A stretch of DNA of 64,000 nucleotides from Myotis daubentonii (taxonomy: Eukaryota; Chordata; Mammalia; Chiroptera; Vespertilionidae). Location of the stretch: positions 61,433,722-61,497,721 of the forward strand of contig NC_081846.1 in NCBI RefSeq assembly GCF_963259705.1, in the 5' to 3' direction. The notes below the pieces were generated by a model. That model ran no database searches. It was given only the letters and a program-made list of their open reading frames with translations, and was not told the DNA's origin. This document shows positions 44,666 through 58,918 of the stretch, piece by piece. Numbering within the stretch: position 1 is the stretch's first letter; every line of letters starts with the position of its first letter. The position numbers and the translations under genes are program-made.

Positions 44666-47295
44666 CCACTGCCTTAATTACTGTTTTTCCTCAACCATGA
44701 ACATATCTCTCATCTGGATCTTCTATGAGCAGTAGGCCTTGTGGTGAGGATTGTTACATATTCAAGAATTCCAGACAGCGAGCTAACATCTTAAATTGTT
44801 ACATGCGAGAAAGTACTTCCCTGAAAACACAGAGCTGATTAGTGACAGAACCAAGACTAGATCCCCATTCTCCACTTCATCAGGACTATTTCCATTGTAC
44901 CACATTCCCTCTCATGAAATTATTCCAAGGAAAACAAATACAAGTCTTTCATGCAGGTGATCCAAGGATTTTTTCCAATGACCCTTCTTTCCATGGAGCT
45001 TTCTAAAATTGGAGAAAGGAATTATTTATAGCCCTTATTTCAAGGTGCTTTTCAAACGTCTAATTATCCAGTGACCCATACAAGAGCTGGAGGTGCCGAA
45101 GGACAGTGGACTTGGCTGTATATTTTGTAATCATTCATGTGATGACCAAAACTCCAGTGCTTAGGCAGTGAATGCCCAAGGTGAGGATGCGAGAAAGTGA
45201 AGGCAAACATCTGTGCATGTCATTTAAAGATATGCTGAGGGCAGGGAAAAAAATCTAAGAAGTACTTTTAAGCCATTAGAGGTTGGTAAGAAAGTTTTTG
45301 ATCTCTAAATGATCAGCCCACTTTGCAAGGGTTGTCTGGGACAGATTGTTCCATTCCACTTTTCAAAAGTGATTTTTGGAGTTTTCTAAACTACACAGTT
45401 TAGGAGAATACAATTCTTAGTTGTGCAGGAGACTTCAACTGGCAGCATTTGTAATGCAGTCTAGAAGTCTAAGAAATGTTCCCATCTACAGATTAGGCTA
45501 TTTCCATATGGCGGACACTGCTACTTGCTTTGGGAGTTGAATGGAACTGAAACAACCATGGCTGCTTTTCAAGGCTTCAACTCAATGTAGGAAGCATTTT
45601 CATGCCCAGGTTTAACTTGATTTCATTTCTTGGAAACTGCAGCACCACAGTTATTATGGCCCAAAGAGAAAGATTACCTGCTCTGTGAGGAACCAGACAG
45701 ATAAAAATATAATCATAAATCCTGGAATTCGGCTTCAGGTGTTAACAGGCATGAGCCAGAGTGTTCTTGCAAAAGAATGGACAAAAGGCAGCATAAAAAA
45801 ATAAAAATTTTAAAAGCACAGAAATAATCAGAGTGCAAAATGTTTCCACCTTTTCTTTTTTCCATTTCAGCCATTTTACAAAAGAAAATACCATCAGAGA
45901 AATACCTTTGACCTGCCCTTTGTTTGAGGCAAAGTTAAGGGATGGAGCGATAACAGCCAGAATTTTGGGCTGGAAGCTTCCATCAGAAATAATTAGAAAA
46001 TAAAGCCAGATCCCCAGGTTCCTTCCTTGCTGGTGTGGCTCTGGAATTAGCCACTTGGCTACTAAAGTTTCCCTTTATCATTGCTGGGGTTACTTCTATT
46101 CACACCCTCGAAATGCCTATTCACTACCTTGTATCTCTTCTCATGTTACTGACTGGCACCATGTTCTTTGGAAATTACACCCCTTTCTGAGATACTGCTC
46201 TACATGCTGCAAAATTGGGTAGCTGCAATGAGTCACCATGTTAACATCATAACCCAATTTATGCCTTTGATTTAAATCCAATGGCATGAGCTCAGCAAGA
46301 CAAAACTTTGGGACTTGACTATGTCACACTGACTTCATTGATTTCTCATAGGTCTCCTTGTCAATATTCTCATTTCTACACATAAGACTACATAAGGCCA
46401 AGAAAGCTTACAATATCCCTAGTTATATTTCTTCTAGTCATTTCATTTCTCCTTTCATTTCTCCTTTCTTCTTCTCTGCCTTTCCCTCACTCCCTTTCTC
46501 TCTCATTCTTTCACTTGCCTCTAGAACCATCTTTTGGAGGTTTGGGGACATGTTCTTCCCAAGTGTTGGGATAGAAGACAATATGTATAACACCACAGTG
46601 TAGCAGACCAAATCATCAGCCTGTTTTCCTGAACTGAGCCTGACCATTCCAGAGTCAGCTTCCTGCCTCTTATGTTCAGGAAAGGCTCTTTCTCTTTACC
46701 TTCATCCATGCACCTATCATCCTCATTTCCACCAGTCCTACTGGTAACTCATGCAAATAAAACTCCCACTGACTTTCCAAAATATGCCCCACGGTGCCAG
46801 GATTCCAATGGGGTAACGTTAAGTAGCCACTTCTCCTCCAAGGGTTTTGCTCTGTATGTGAAGTCACCAAATGAAACATCTTCCACAATGAACTAATTTA
46901 AGGGCCATTACAATAGTATGTGCCTGTGGAATTAATAAATTATCTGTATGGCATATTTTGGTCACAAAGACCAGTAGTTTAGGTACAAAGTTTAAGAATT
47001 CTGTAACTTTTAAAAATTGCATATTTCTTCCATAACAGCAAAAAAATGCTTAATAATATCCCTCTCAACCCAATAACAGCCTTACTTTAACACCCTTCAT
47101 TTGAAAACTTTTTCCCTAAACTCTATCCCTTGATACTTTGGGTTTATTAATACATTAACAAATATTATTTAGCACTTGCCACAAGCAAGGCATTGTATCA
47201 AGTGTCTGGATTCAAATTCTGGATCTGATATTTACTACCTTACTGTTAGGTTGTTCTAAGGATTAATAAAGATAATAGGCTTAAAATTAAGTATA
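44666..47295. other. Unassigned DNA
   Basis: About 2.6 kb without a recognisable gene or named repeat. Frames at 46358-46896 overlap on both strands and have no domain. Confidence 0.4.
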
Positions 47296-47299
47296 TAGG

Positions 47300-48885
47300 A
47301 AGATGATTTCTGAAGGGCAGCATGAGGAGCTCTAAGACCTTCTCCCCAGTGAAACAATCATAAGTTGTGAAAAAATGTTTAACAAAAACAAATAAAAGAA
47401 ACTCTGGAAATGAAGAAACATTTACTCAAGAAAATCTCCTAAATCCTGGTAGGAATAGGAAAAGTCTGTGGCATTTGAATTACAAACCTCCTCTATCCCA
47501 ATTCAACATGATGGATGCGCCAGTCCGGGTGTGTGCAGCCAAAAACTAGAGTTCCCTTTCCTCCCAGCTCCCAACTGAGGGCTACAGTATTTCCTCAGGA
47601 GGGTCAGGCTGCCAATTTCCCATTGCTCACCTACCCACCCACCTTGATCTGAATTTCAGAAGTTCTACTCCAGGAAGAACAGTTTTGAGATCTGGGGGTC
47701 TCTTCCTCTAGCCCCCACTCATAGGGTATAAGTTCTATCCTAAACTTACACACCTTTAATACAGAGACCAAGATCACTCTGCTTCAGCTCATTCTTAGAG
47801 CAGAGATTGCATACCATGACAGACAAGCTGAGAAGGCCAGTAGAAGCTGCCCAGCACAGTATCCTGCTGTGAAGCCAGGGTGTCACTCTAAGGGAAGTGG
47901 GCCACGCTCTCCAGACCCACATCTGCAGCAATTATACAGAGGTTTTCCTCAGAAGGAAAGGCAGGTATAAAACAGAGATCTTTGAAGATTTTTACCTGGG
48001 GACCAACCTTATTTTATTTGGAAGAAAGTAAGAGAAAATTGCTATATTATTTAAAATGCCCATATTCAACAAAACCATATAATATATGCAAAAATACAGG
48101 AAACTATGACCTACATATGGGGGGAGAGGGGAAAGCAGGCAACAGAAACTACCTTTGAAGGTCCCGTGTTAGACATGGTGACAAAGACTTCAAAGTACCT
48201 ATTATAAATATGATCAAAGATTTAAAAGAACCCTTGCTTTAAAAGGAGAGGAAGATGTGATGACAATGCCTTATAAAATAAAAAAATTAGTAAAAACATG
48301 AAAGTTATTTTTTTAAACCCAAATAGAAATTCTGGAGTTAAAAAGTACAATAACTGAGTGGCTCACCAATAGATTTGAGCTGACAGAAGAAATAATCAGT
48401 GAATTTTAATACAGTTTAATAGAAATTACACAATCTAAAGAACAAAGGGACAAAAAAGAATAAGTAAAAAAAAAATAACCTCATATGGAATGCAATTAAG
48501 AGCACCAACATATGCATAACAAGAGGGGAAATAAAAGAGAAGATAGGAGAGGAGAGAAAAAAGCGAAAAAACTATCAAAGTAATAATGATTGGAACAGTC
48601 CAAGTTTGATGAAAAATATTAATCAATACATCCAACACATTCAAGAAGCTTAGTGAACTCCACGTTAAATAAACATAAAGAGATTCATACCCAAACACAT
48701 CAAAATGTTGAAAATCAAATACAAAGATAAAATCTTTAAAGTAGCAAGGAAAACATGACCAAACATTTAAAGAAGAATTAATACCAAACCTCACAATCTC
48801 TTCCTCCAAAATATACTTCCTAACTCATGAGGCCACCCCGACACCAAAACCAGACAAAGATATCACTGCTATAAACACAATTATG
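47300..48885 (+). mobile_element. Old LINE-1 5' region and ORF1, decayed
   Basis: 47300-47940 resembles an old LINE-1 5' UTR (ACCTTCTCCCCAGTGAAAC, TACAGTATTTCCTCAGGAGG). 48340-48770 matches the ORF1 C-terminal part in forward orientation (GATTTGAGCTGACAGAAGAA, CCAAGTTTGATGAAAAATAT, TCAAGAAGCTTAGTGAACTC). 48815-48880 resembles an ORF2 piece (CTCATGAGGCCACCCCGACA). Frames are lost. The joins between these parts may hide deletions. Confidence 0.65.
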
Positions 48886-49140
48886 TCTCTCCCAAATTTT
48901 CCTAACCCACAATGTGACAATTTGGAGACAGGGTGTTTAGGAGGTAATTAAAGTTAAATGAATTCATAAGGGTGGTACTCTAATCAAATGTTTATCTTTA
49001 GAATGAGCTGGTTGCTTTGAAAGAAAGAACATGGAAGAGGTGTGATAGAAAAATATTTCTGTCTGTGGATTTGGGTAGTCACATAATTGTCAGATCACCC
49101 TACATCCCAAATATCATATTGTATTTTGAATTAAGTAATC
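48886..49140 (+). mobile_element. MaLR-like LTR fragment
   Basis: TTATGTCTCTCCCAAATTTT, ACAATTTGGAGACAGGGTGT, AGGAGGTAATTAAAGTTAAA and GGGTGGTACTCTAATC parallel the better preserved copy at 51447-51774. Family name uncertain. Confidence 0.55.
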
Positions 49141-49625
49141 CTTTTAAAATCAAAACCTCTCCCTGAAACTCCCTACCAAAAGCACGCCTGGGCAGCTTTG
49201 TCAGTCTCTTGACTACTGGTAAGTGGCTCTGCTATAAAACTTTATTAATAGTTGAATGGTTTTGCTACCATAGCCTGAGGCTCTTCAATATGATTAGTGG
49301 TACAGATGGGTGGAGGTGTATGCACATATTTGATATGACAAATCAGTAAGAGCAAAAGTAAAAAAACAGGAATCCCAAAGACTCACACACTGGAAAATTC
49401 CATGTTGGATATCATTTGCCAATATTACTATCCTGCCTTTCATAGCATCCTTTTCCCCATTATGCTCAAAGCCCTTAACCACCTCATTAAAGTATTTGTC
49501 TCAGGATACACCTCACCAATCTCAGATGTACAGAACAAAGTCAAGTTTTAAATCAGTGTCAGAACTTAAAATGGAATTCTCATCTTGATTCCAGATACTA
49601 CTAATTAGAATATATACACACCACA
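49141..49625. other. Unassigned DNA
   Basis: No feature recognised. Confidence 0.4.
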
Positions 49626-49629
49626 CAGG

Positions 49630-49870
49630 CAACATAAGGGAAGTGGTTAACAGCTTAGGTTCTAGAATCAGAATTTGAAGGTTTAAATCCATGCTTCTTC
49701 ACTGAACCTTCTGTAACTTACTTAACCTCTCTCTGCCTCAATTTTCTCATCTGTACATAGGGATAATAACAGTGCCTACCTCAGATAACGATAATTAAAT
49801 AAGTAAATATTTGAAAAAGCTTAAAATAGTGGCTGGTAGATACTAAGCACTATGTAAAGGTCTGTTAAGT
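49630..49870 (+). mobile_element. MIR SINE
   Basis: GTGGTTAACAGCTTAGGTTC, CTTAACCTCTCTCTGCCTCA, TTCTCATCTGTACATAGGGA and AGTGCCTACCTCAGATAACG give an almost complete forward MIR. Confidence 0.9.
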
Positions 49871-50465
49871 AAATACACATGGAAATGAAACACCAAAGAA
49901 AATAAGAACACAAGAAACACATATTGAAATCAAAACACTTTGGCCGAAGAGTCAGTTGCCCAAAAAGGTGAATGATTAGGGTGACCAATGTCTGGGTTTG
50001 CCCATGACTGAGCAGTCTCAGAGAAGTCTGTCTCCTTGCACTAGCTCAGAGTATACCGTTTGAACAGTCTTCCTCATCTGCTCTGTATAGTTTGATCTAC
50101 TGAATAGCTTGACCTACTGCCATCTCTAATTTGTTACTGAACAAATTTCTGCAGATCTTCTTAAGAAAGATCAGTACTCTAGCCACTCTTTCCCCTTTTC
50201 CATTTTGCTGCAGATGGACCTCGTCCTGCTGCTTTGTATGTAGTCCTCAAACACATTAGTGTGTTCACACCATAGGCCTTTCTCCTAGCTATGCCCTGTG
50301 GTAGCAATGTACTCTTCCTTTTCTTTGCATGACTGACTCCGTGTGATTCAGTTGGCCTTAAATCTGATGGATTTTCCTTAACTGCTCAATCTAAAACAGC
50401 AATCCAGGTAACCCTGTAATGTCAGCCCAATGTATCGCCAACTGGTATTGTGATTATTGTATTTG
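49871..50465. other. Unassigned DNA
   Basis: No feature recognised. Confidence 0.4.
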
Positions 50466-50469
50466 TTTA

Positions 50470-50620
50470 TTGCCTTTATCCCTCCTCACCCCGTGTGCAC
50501 TCCATTAGTACAAGGCCTTGTTGGTCTTGTTCTCAAGGGGACCCTAGGACCTAGAATAGAGCTGGCATTTAGTCAGCACCCAAATATTTCCTGAATAAGT
50601 AAAAGCTAAATAAATTGTTC
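50470..50620 (+). mobile_element. L2 LINE 3' end
   Basis: CACTCCATTAGTACAAGGCC, GACCTAGAATAGAGCTGGCA and CAAATATTTCCTGAATAAGT correspond to the terminal part of L2. Confidence 0.65.
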
Positions 50621-51359
50621 TCCTGTAACTACCTCCCATGTGGGGATTATTCTCTCGGGACTCAGCTTTTACTTAGAAAAGAGCAAATTTCCATGGAAGT
50701 ACATCTGAAAGCATCTGTCCCACCACATAGAACTTATTGACCATTCCTAAGGCACATGAATAAATATCTTCCTGAATTAATGAATAAACAAATCACCTGG
50801 AGTTTGAACCTTAATTTGTTATTTTTTATTAGAGTTATAAAATCATTTTAGATACCACAAAGTCATATATAAAAAATAGTTTTGTTAATTATCTACGATC
50901 AGAGAGAGATATTGCCTATGCATGTTCTCAAAGTACCCCCGGGTCTCCTTACCCAAATACATACTAAGAAGTACCTGTAATCTCCAGACTGCCCATGACC
51001 TTAAGTTATACTAGTCAAACCTGTTAAAATCCAAATGTATAATGAAGTCCTGTTTAGTTCTAAAGGTAATTCCTCATGCAAAAAATCACAGACAAAATTA
51101 ACCCTTGAAAGTCCCTTATGTCATCCAGGAAGTACATAGTGTGCTCAGATGCCATTTCTCAACAGAGCAGTCCATTTTATTTAATTTTCCAATACCATTG
51201 GAACAGAGAGAACTATTTATTCAATTGATCCTCAGATGAAATAGTTGGTCATACCTTAGGAACTATACATCTATTTAAATTTTAGAATTAAGCTCAGCCC
51301 AATGAAACATTCATACTAATTCAAACAGAAATTGAGACTGACCAAAGAGAAACAGGTAA

Positions 51360-51361
<2 letters not shown>
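50621..51361. other. Unassigned DNA
   Basis: No feature recognised. Confidence 0.4.

Positions 51362-51401
<40 letters not shown>
51362..51401. repeat. (AC)20 microsatellite
   Basis: An uninterrupted dinucleotide run of about 40 bp. Confidence 0.98.
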
Positions 51402-51403
<2 letters not shown>

Positions 51404-51446
51404 TCTTATTCATTCTCAATCATCCACAGATGGAGAATGGACACTA

Positions 51447-51774
51447 TGGACTGAACTGTGTGTCCCCAAAGTTTACATGTTGAGACTCTAATCCCCAGTG
51501 TGACTGTAGGGTAGGGCCTTTAGGAGGAAATTAAGGTAAAATAAAAGCGTAAGGTGGAGTCCTAATTCAGTGTGATATATTGCCTTATAAGTAGAAACCT
51601 CTCTTCTTCATGTGAAGACAGCCATACAGTGGCTATCAGCAAGCTAGGAAGAGAGTTTTCACCAAAACCATCTAGGTTCTTCCAGATCCCAGAACTGTGA
51701 GAAATAAATGTCTATTGTTTCAGCCTCCCTGTTCATAGTACTTTGTTCCAGCAGAGTCTGAGCTGACTAGTACA
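51447..51774 (+). mobile_element. MaLR-like solo LTR (MLT1/MST type)
   Basis: TG at the start and CA at the end (TGGACTGAACTGTGTGTCCC ... GAGCTGACTAGTACA). Interior words CAGTGTGACTGTAGGGTAGG, CAGAACTGTGAGAAATAAAT and TTGTTTCAGCC are typical of old mammalian ERVL-MaLR LTRs, including a poly-A signal AATAAA. Exact family not certain. Confidence 0.7.
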
Positions 51775-51806
51775 ATGGGAAAGAAATTATATCTTGTGTT
51801 CTCGTT

Positions 51807-54005
<2,199 letters not shown>

Positions 54006-54010
54006 TTTGA

Positions 54011-54530
54011 TGCAGGCATTCTAGGGGTCCGGGGACCCAAGGGTCTGTGACCTACTGTGGGTTCTTGGCTTCACGCAGGAAAGAATTCAAACACAAGCCA
54101 GCATAGAGTTTAGAGTGAAAGTGAGTTTATTACTGAAGCAGTGAGACAGAGAATGGGCTACTCCACAGACAGAGCAGCCCCAGTTAGCAGAATTTGCTTC
54201 CTTTATGAGGGTTCATTTAATCAGGGGGAAGGATATTCAAATGAGGGGAGGAACATTCAGGATCTTCTTCTCAGGAAAGGGGTGATTTCTCAAAGGTTTG
54301 TGGGCCATTTTGTGTCCTTATATGAGATTTCTATTTCCAATCATGGTGTGTTATGCTGTTTAGTATGCTAATGTATTACAATGAGCATATACTTAACCTA
54401 GGGGTTACTGTTGGTGAAATTAGTTGTGATGGTGGATCTACCCATTTTAAGCCATAAATCCAGCAGGGGGTGGTCCTGACAGTTCCTGTAGCTTGTATTC
54501 ATTGCAGCCGTTTTGTCACAAACCCTATCT
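54011..54530 (-). mobile_element. ERV1-type (gammaretroviral) solo LTR, reverse
   Basis: Read on the minus strand: GAGTAGCCCATTCTCTGTCTC, AATAAACTCACTTTCACTCT (poly-A signal region) and TTCTTTCCTGCGTGAAGCCA then GGGACC/GGTCCCCGGACC near the 3' end, a layout known from ERV1 LTRs. The left edge TGCAGGCATT is plausible as the inverted CA terminus. I could not settle the right boundary or a target-site duplication. No internal viral genes. Confidence 0.65.
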
Positions 54531-54582
54531 TAACTTAATACTCTTGTGAACTGGTTTGTCATATGTTCAAAGGTGAGTTCTT

Positions 54583-54854
54583 GCCTGGCTGGTGTTTCTC
54601 AGTGGTTAGAGCATCAGCCTGCAGACCAAAGGATCTTGGGTTTGATTCCAGGTCAAGGGCACATACCTGGGTTGCAGGTTTGATCTCTGATCCCATGGTT
54701 GGACCGCATGTGGGAGGCAACCAATCAATGTCTCTCTCACATCGATGCTTCTCTCTTTCTCCCTCTTTCTTTCTCCCCCTCCCTCCCTCCCTTCCACTCT
54801 CTCTAAAATCAATGGAAACAAAATATCCTCAGGTGAGGATTAACAACAACAACA
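54583..54854 (+). mobile_element. VES SINE
   Basis: A full element: tRNA-like head with CTCAGTGGTTAGAGCATCAG and B box GGGTTTGATTCCAG, body AAGGGCACATACCTGGGTTG, CT-rich part and tail AAAATCAATGG with (AAC)n. Direct repeats AAAGGTGAGTTCTT (54569-54582) and AAAAGTGAGCTCTT (54855-54868) flank it. Confidence 0.95.
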
Positions 54855-54868
54855 AAAAGTGAGCTCTT

Positions 54869-55220
54869 TTGTGGGTTCTTCTGAGATCACTCACATACAA
54901 ACTCACCCACATACATGAAGCTGGGGAGTTCTCAGCTGCAGTGCCAGTACCACAGGAGATGAATTCTCCATGTCATAGGCTAATGCTCCTTCCTCATCTT
55001 TGGACATGTCAGGTTCCTCAGGTTCCTCTATTGTGACGGGGTTACTCTTCTAGGTGTCTTCTTGGACATAACTTAAGATCACCACTATCAGATCTCTCTC
55101 AGAGCATGGAGCCCATATCTGTCTCATAGAAAATACTCAAGAATTAACCCATTGGTTTACTTATTTTCCAAATGTTTCTTGAACTTCTATTAGGTAGCAA
55201 GCACTCTTAAAAACATCATA
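54869..55220. other. Unassigned DNA
   Basis: No feature recognised. Confidence 0.4.
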
Positions 55221-55224
55221 TACT

Positions 55225-55480
55225 GAATGGTGATGTTGAGTATCTTTTCATGTACCTACTGGCCATTTATACATCTCTTTTTGTGAGTCTAAGTCTTTTG
55301 CCATTTAAAAAAATCAAATTATTTGCCTTTATCCTGTACAAAGATCTGTATCAGATCTATGTACTGTGAACATTTTCTCCCAGTTTGTGGCTTGCCTTTT
55401 TATGTCCTTAATAGTGTCTTTCAAAGAGCAGTTTATAAATTTTAATTAAGTCAAATTTATCAAAAAAACCAAACACCATC
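55225..55480 (-). mobile_element. Old LINE-1 fragment
   Basis: GTTGAGTATCTTTTCATGTA, CTAAGTCTTTTGCCATTT, TTCTCCCAGTTTGTGGCTTG follow LINE-1 ORF2/3' UTR in reverse orientation. Confidence 0.75.
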
Positions 55481-55484
55481 ATAT

Positions 55485-55753
55485 TCTGAAATATAAATGA
55501 GTCACCAGCCTTAAACTGTACCTTTCCCAAGGGGTATTTGCATTTTTAAAAGACAGTGTTTTTAAACCACACAGATAAATCACACAACCCTAATCACACA
55601 GATGGATTTATTCAATAGAGTCCCAAACGCTTTTCCAGAAGACACAGCATGAGACTCCTACAGGGAGAGTGCTCCAGAGACACAAATGTGTTCTAAAGGC
55701 GAAGCCAGTGGGCTTTCAACTTTCAATGAGCAACAGGACCACTGCTTTAACTT
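55485..55753. repeat. Diverged duplicate, copy 1 (left part)
   Basis: ATATAAATGAGTCACCAGCC, CCTTTCCCAAGGGGTATTTG and CCTAATCACACAGATGGATT parallel 58670-59000 (TATAAATGAGTAGTAAGGC, CTTTCCCAAAGGTTATATG, CCTAATCACACACATTGCC). The likeness seems to resume near 56200-56250 against 59276-59315. Confidence 0.55.
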
Positions 55754-56036
55754 GGCACTTTTCAACCTTTTTCATCTTATGGCACATATAAATTAATTAT
55801 TAAAGTTCTCCGGCACACCAAAAAATATGTTTTGTTTTTTTGCCAATTTAGCAAAAAAGGTAAAGGCAAAGGTAAAATTTTGATTCATTCACACCAGACA
55901 GATATCGTTGTATGGGCTGTTGTCATTTTTTTTTATTTATTTGACAACCTAAGGAAAAAGAGATCATTGCCCCTGACTAGAGTCAGGTATTGCATGTTTT
56001 AAAAATTCTTGTGGCATACCTGTTGAAAATCACTTT
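55754..56036 (+). mobile_element. Non-autonomous bat hAT MITE
   Basis: GGCACTTTTCAACCTTTTTC at the left and GGCATACCTGTTGAAAATCA near the right edge give imperfect inverted termini (TTTTCAAC/GTTGAAAA). A perfect 8-bp duplication TTTAACTT lies at 55746-55753 and 56037-56044. The interior GGCACACCAAAAAATATG is shared by bat hAT MITEs as I recall them. No transposase. Confidence 0.82.
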
Positions 56037-56044
56037 TTTAACTT

Positions 56045-57317
56045 AAAAAAAATTACTCTTTTAATTATGTGGTTCTTTGGGGTCATTTGAAGGTGGCTGA
56101 TAGATTATAGGGAATGGAGGGGCTAACTCCCTTCAAGCTACTCCTTGATTTTGTTGTCATATCATTATTATTTATAATTTTGGGTTAGTGTTAATTTTTA
56201 ATACCAGAATCATAGAATATCTGTGCTGGAAGAGATCTCAGAAACTCTGGTCAAAGTCTCTCTGTACATACCTTTCCTGTGTATGTATTATATGTAAGGT
56301 TACATGGGTGTGTCTATGAGAACTTTTGTTAAATAAGAGTATGCATGCAGAAAATGCATGAATACAAGTTCTGACTCCTTTCAATAGTTATTTTGATTAT
56401 AGAACCATTTATCTTGACCCTCAGATGATCAGAATGAAGGCTAAATTATCAAACAATAGGCAATCTACTTATATATGAGGGGAATGCAATCTGGTCTAGT
56501 TTGAGGAGTTTGATGGGGGGAGGGAGGGGGCTGGATTATAAGAGGCTAATCAAGGTCCTTCCACTCATATTTGGTAGGGATCTTTAAGCTTGACATTTTA
56601 AAGACCTGAAGGAGATTCAGTAGTGGGAGTGTCAGAGATCACAAAGATAGGTAGGAGTGTGCCTGGTTGTTTGAGAAACAGCCAGGAGACCTGTGTGTCT
56701 AGGGCTTAATAAAAGAGAGACTAGAACGTAAAAGGAGTAATGTTGAAAGTGAGAGAAGATTGTGGAGGACAGTAGATGTTCATTAGAATCACTTGGGGAC
56801 CTTTCAGCAAATACCAATGCCCCAACCATAAAACCAATGAAGTCAACATTTCAGGGATCAGACCCCCAACATGAGTATTTTTTTTAAAGCTTACCAGGTT
56901 GTTTTTAATGAGAGCCAAGTAGAAAATCTCTGTAGGAACTTGTAGACAACTTGACTGATTTTGGGTGAAATGGGGATACTAGAATAGGGGTTCTGAGCGG
57001 AGGAGCTCTCATCTCACTTAGGTTTCCAAACAGTCCTTCTGATTCCAGTGTTGAGAATGAATCATAAGAGGACAAGGCCAGAACTAATTTTAGAATGCCT
57101 TTGCAATAATCTAGATAAGGGTGGGAGCAGTGGTGGTATGAAAAGCAGTTGGACTCTGGATATATCTGAAGAGAAGACTGACAGGATTTACCGATGCCTC
57201 TGATGTGAGGTAGGAGAGAAAATGGAAGTCAAGGAAGGCAAGCTCTGGAGGTACCAATAACCCTTGCACTCGCTTTTCTTAAAGCTTCTCCCCTCTGTGG
57301 TTATTCCTTTCCCTCCA
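56045..57317. other. Unassigned DNA; eroded MER5A-like at 56780-56940
   Basis: TTCATTAGAATCACTTGGGG and TTACCAGGTTG suggest an old MER5A copy. 57090-57260 has the wording of an old L2-associated repeat (TTGCAATAATCTAGATAAGG, GACAGGATTTACCGATGCC). Neither is certain. Confidence 0.4.
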
Positions 57318-57321
57318 CACC

Positions 57322-57793
57322 TGAAAGGACAAAGCAGAAACGAACTCTCCTCCACTTTATCTTGTAGGGCTGGGCCCTCAGCCTAAACCCCCTCCACTTT
57401 CTGAGAGTGACCACAGGAATGCCAGTAATATCCTAACTCCCCCAGCCACCACCTGAGTGGACCAATGAAGCTCCAGGAACGCAGCTAAGGTCCTAATAAG
57501 GCTATAGTGGGGGACGGCTCAAACCTCAGAATGTGTTGGTCACTTCCTGACCTTTGTGCTGAAAAACCCTGACCAGAGTGACCAATCTCTGTAACTCACG
57601 TCACTTACCTAAGCCCACCCAAATGACTAGCCCTATGTAACCTTTGTTCTCTTGGGACTCGGGGCTCTCTCTCCCATCCAGTAATGGAGGCAGAGGGGGA
57701 CCAACCCCAGGCTTGAATAAAAGACTCTGCTTTTGCATTGGACTCGGCTCCCTAGTGGTCTGTCTTCGGGGATTTTGAAATCTGGGCATAACA
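57322..57793 (+). mobile_element. ERV1-type (gammaretroviral) solo LTR
   Basis: Starts TGAAAGGACAAAGC and ends TCTGGGCATAACA. A 4-bp duplication CACC lies at 57318-57321 and 57794-57797, the length used by gammaretroviral integrases. The poly-A signal AATAAAAGACTCTGC at 57717 and the following TTGGACTCGGCTCCC / GTGGTCTGTCTTCGGGGATT mark R and U5. No internal genes remain, so it is a recombination product. Confidence 0.88.
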
Positions 57794-57859
57794 CACCCCT
57801 TTCCTTCTCCCCATGTTTCTGTCTCAAAATCTTGCTCTAATGAAAAGATCTTTTAAAAT

Positions 57860-58588
57860 TGCCGGGAGCCGGTCCATCCTTGCTGTTTCAAGGGACCTGG
57901 CATATATGGCATACGGTTCTTAATATGTTTGCTCACCTTCTTGGCGCTGTGTTTTAACCAAGGTCACCTCTCCGAGAAAGGTTGAATCCCCAGGTAGGGA
58001 TTTTCCCCTGAAGTTAGGGAGGGAATAAAACCCCTCAACTAAGTGCCAGGCGGGTAATTAATCACTTTAACTATGAACAATCATGCTTAAGCTACATAAT
58101 CTTTACTCCCTAGAATGGAGATAAGAAACGCCCTAACCTTTGGAATAGAGATTGATAGGATTGGAATCAACTGGTATAAATACAGATGCAACAAGACAAC
58201 AACAGACAGAATTCAGAAGACAGAACCTACACAGAACCTACAGACAGAAGAACTTCGCTGGAGAGAACATGGCAAAAGATCCTGGACTGAACCTGACTAC
58301 AGAAATATGGCAAGAGAACCTGACTAGAACCTGGTGACCGAACCTGGCTGGAGATCTCAGACAGAACCTGGCTGGAGAACCTAGCGAGGGAACATGGCTA
58401 CAGAACCTGGCTGGAGAACCTGGAGAACCTAGCAAGAGAACATGGACACAGAACTTGGCTGGAGATTGTGGCTAGAGATCCTGGCAAGGCTGCTGATCAA
58501 CTGAACGCTGTCTCCATGTCATTCCTTCTTCACCGACTCCGTCCACACCTTTGGGGACCCCTGGACCCGCTGGGGTTGGACCCTGGCA
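57860..58588 (+). mobile_element. ERV2-type solo LTR with internal repeat array
   Basis: TGCCGGGAGCC at the start and GGGTTGGACCCTGGCA at the end form short inverted termini. Flanks TAAAAT (57854-57859) and TAAAAC (58589-58594) are a 6-bp duplication with one mismatch. A TATA-like GGTATAAATACAG sits at about 58171. Between 58250 and 58480 an approximately 20-bp word AACCTGGCTGGAGAACCT recurs in variable spacing. No retroviral genes are present. 66 bp separate it from the preceding ERV1 LTR. Confidence 0.85.
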
Positions 58589-58669
58589 TAAAACTTTATA
58601 AAACCTGTATATTCTTATTAACCAGTGTCACCCCAATAAATTCAATAAAAAGAAAAAAACCTTTATCTA

Positions 58670-58740
58670 CTGAGGTATAAATGAGTAGTAAGGCTTAAAG
58701 TGTATCTTTCCCAAAGGTTATATGCAAAGAAGTAGTCTTT
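58670..58740. repeat. Diverged duplicate, copy 2 (left part)
   Basis: Parallel to 55485-55560; continues after the VES insertion at about 58920-59000. Confidence 0.5.
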
Positions 58741-58742
58741 TA

Positions 58743-58918
58743 TTTTTTATTATTTTTAATATATTTTTATTGATTGCAGAGAGGAAGGGAGAGGGAGAGA
58801 TAGAAAATCAATGATGAGAAAGAGTCATTGATCAGCTGCCTCCTGCATGCCCTGGCCAAGAATAGTACAGGTGCTTTCCTGGTTCCATGCTCAACCATTG
58901 AGCCATATTCGGCTTGCC
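58743..58918 (-). mobile_element. VES SINE
   Basis: TTTTTATTGATTGCAGAGAG, GAAGGGAGAGGGAGAGATAG, CAGCTGCCTCCTGCATGCCC, GGTTCCATGCTCAACCATTG: reverse VES. Flanks AGAAGTAGTCTTTTA (about 58728) and AGAAACTATCTTTTA (about 58920) are an eroded duplication. Confidence 0.88.

Noticed and set aside
54583..54680. tRNA gene
   Set aside because: A and B box-like words are present, but they belong to the tRNA-derived head of VES SINEs; no cloverleaf can be completed.
57601..57827. Minus-strand frames
   Set aside because: They cover the U5/R part of the ERV1 LTR in reverse and have no known domain.
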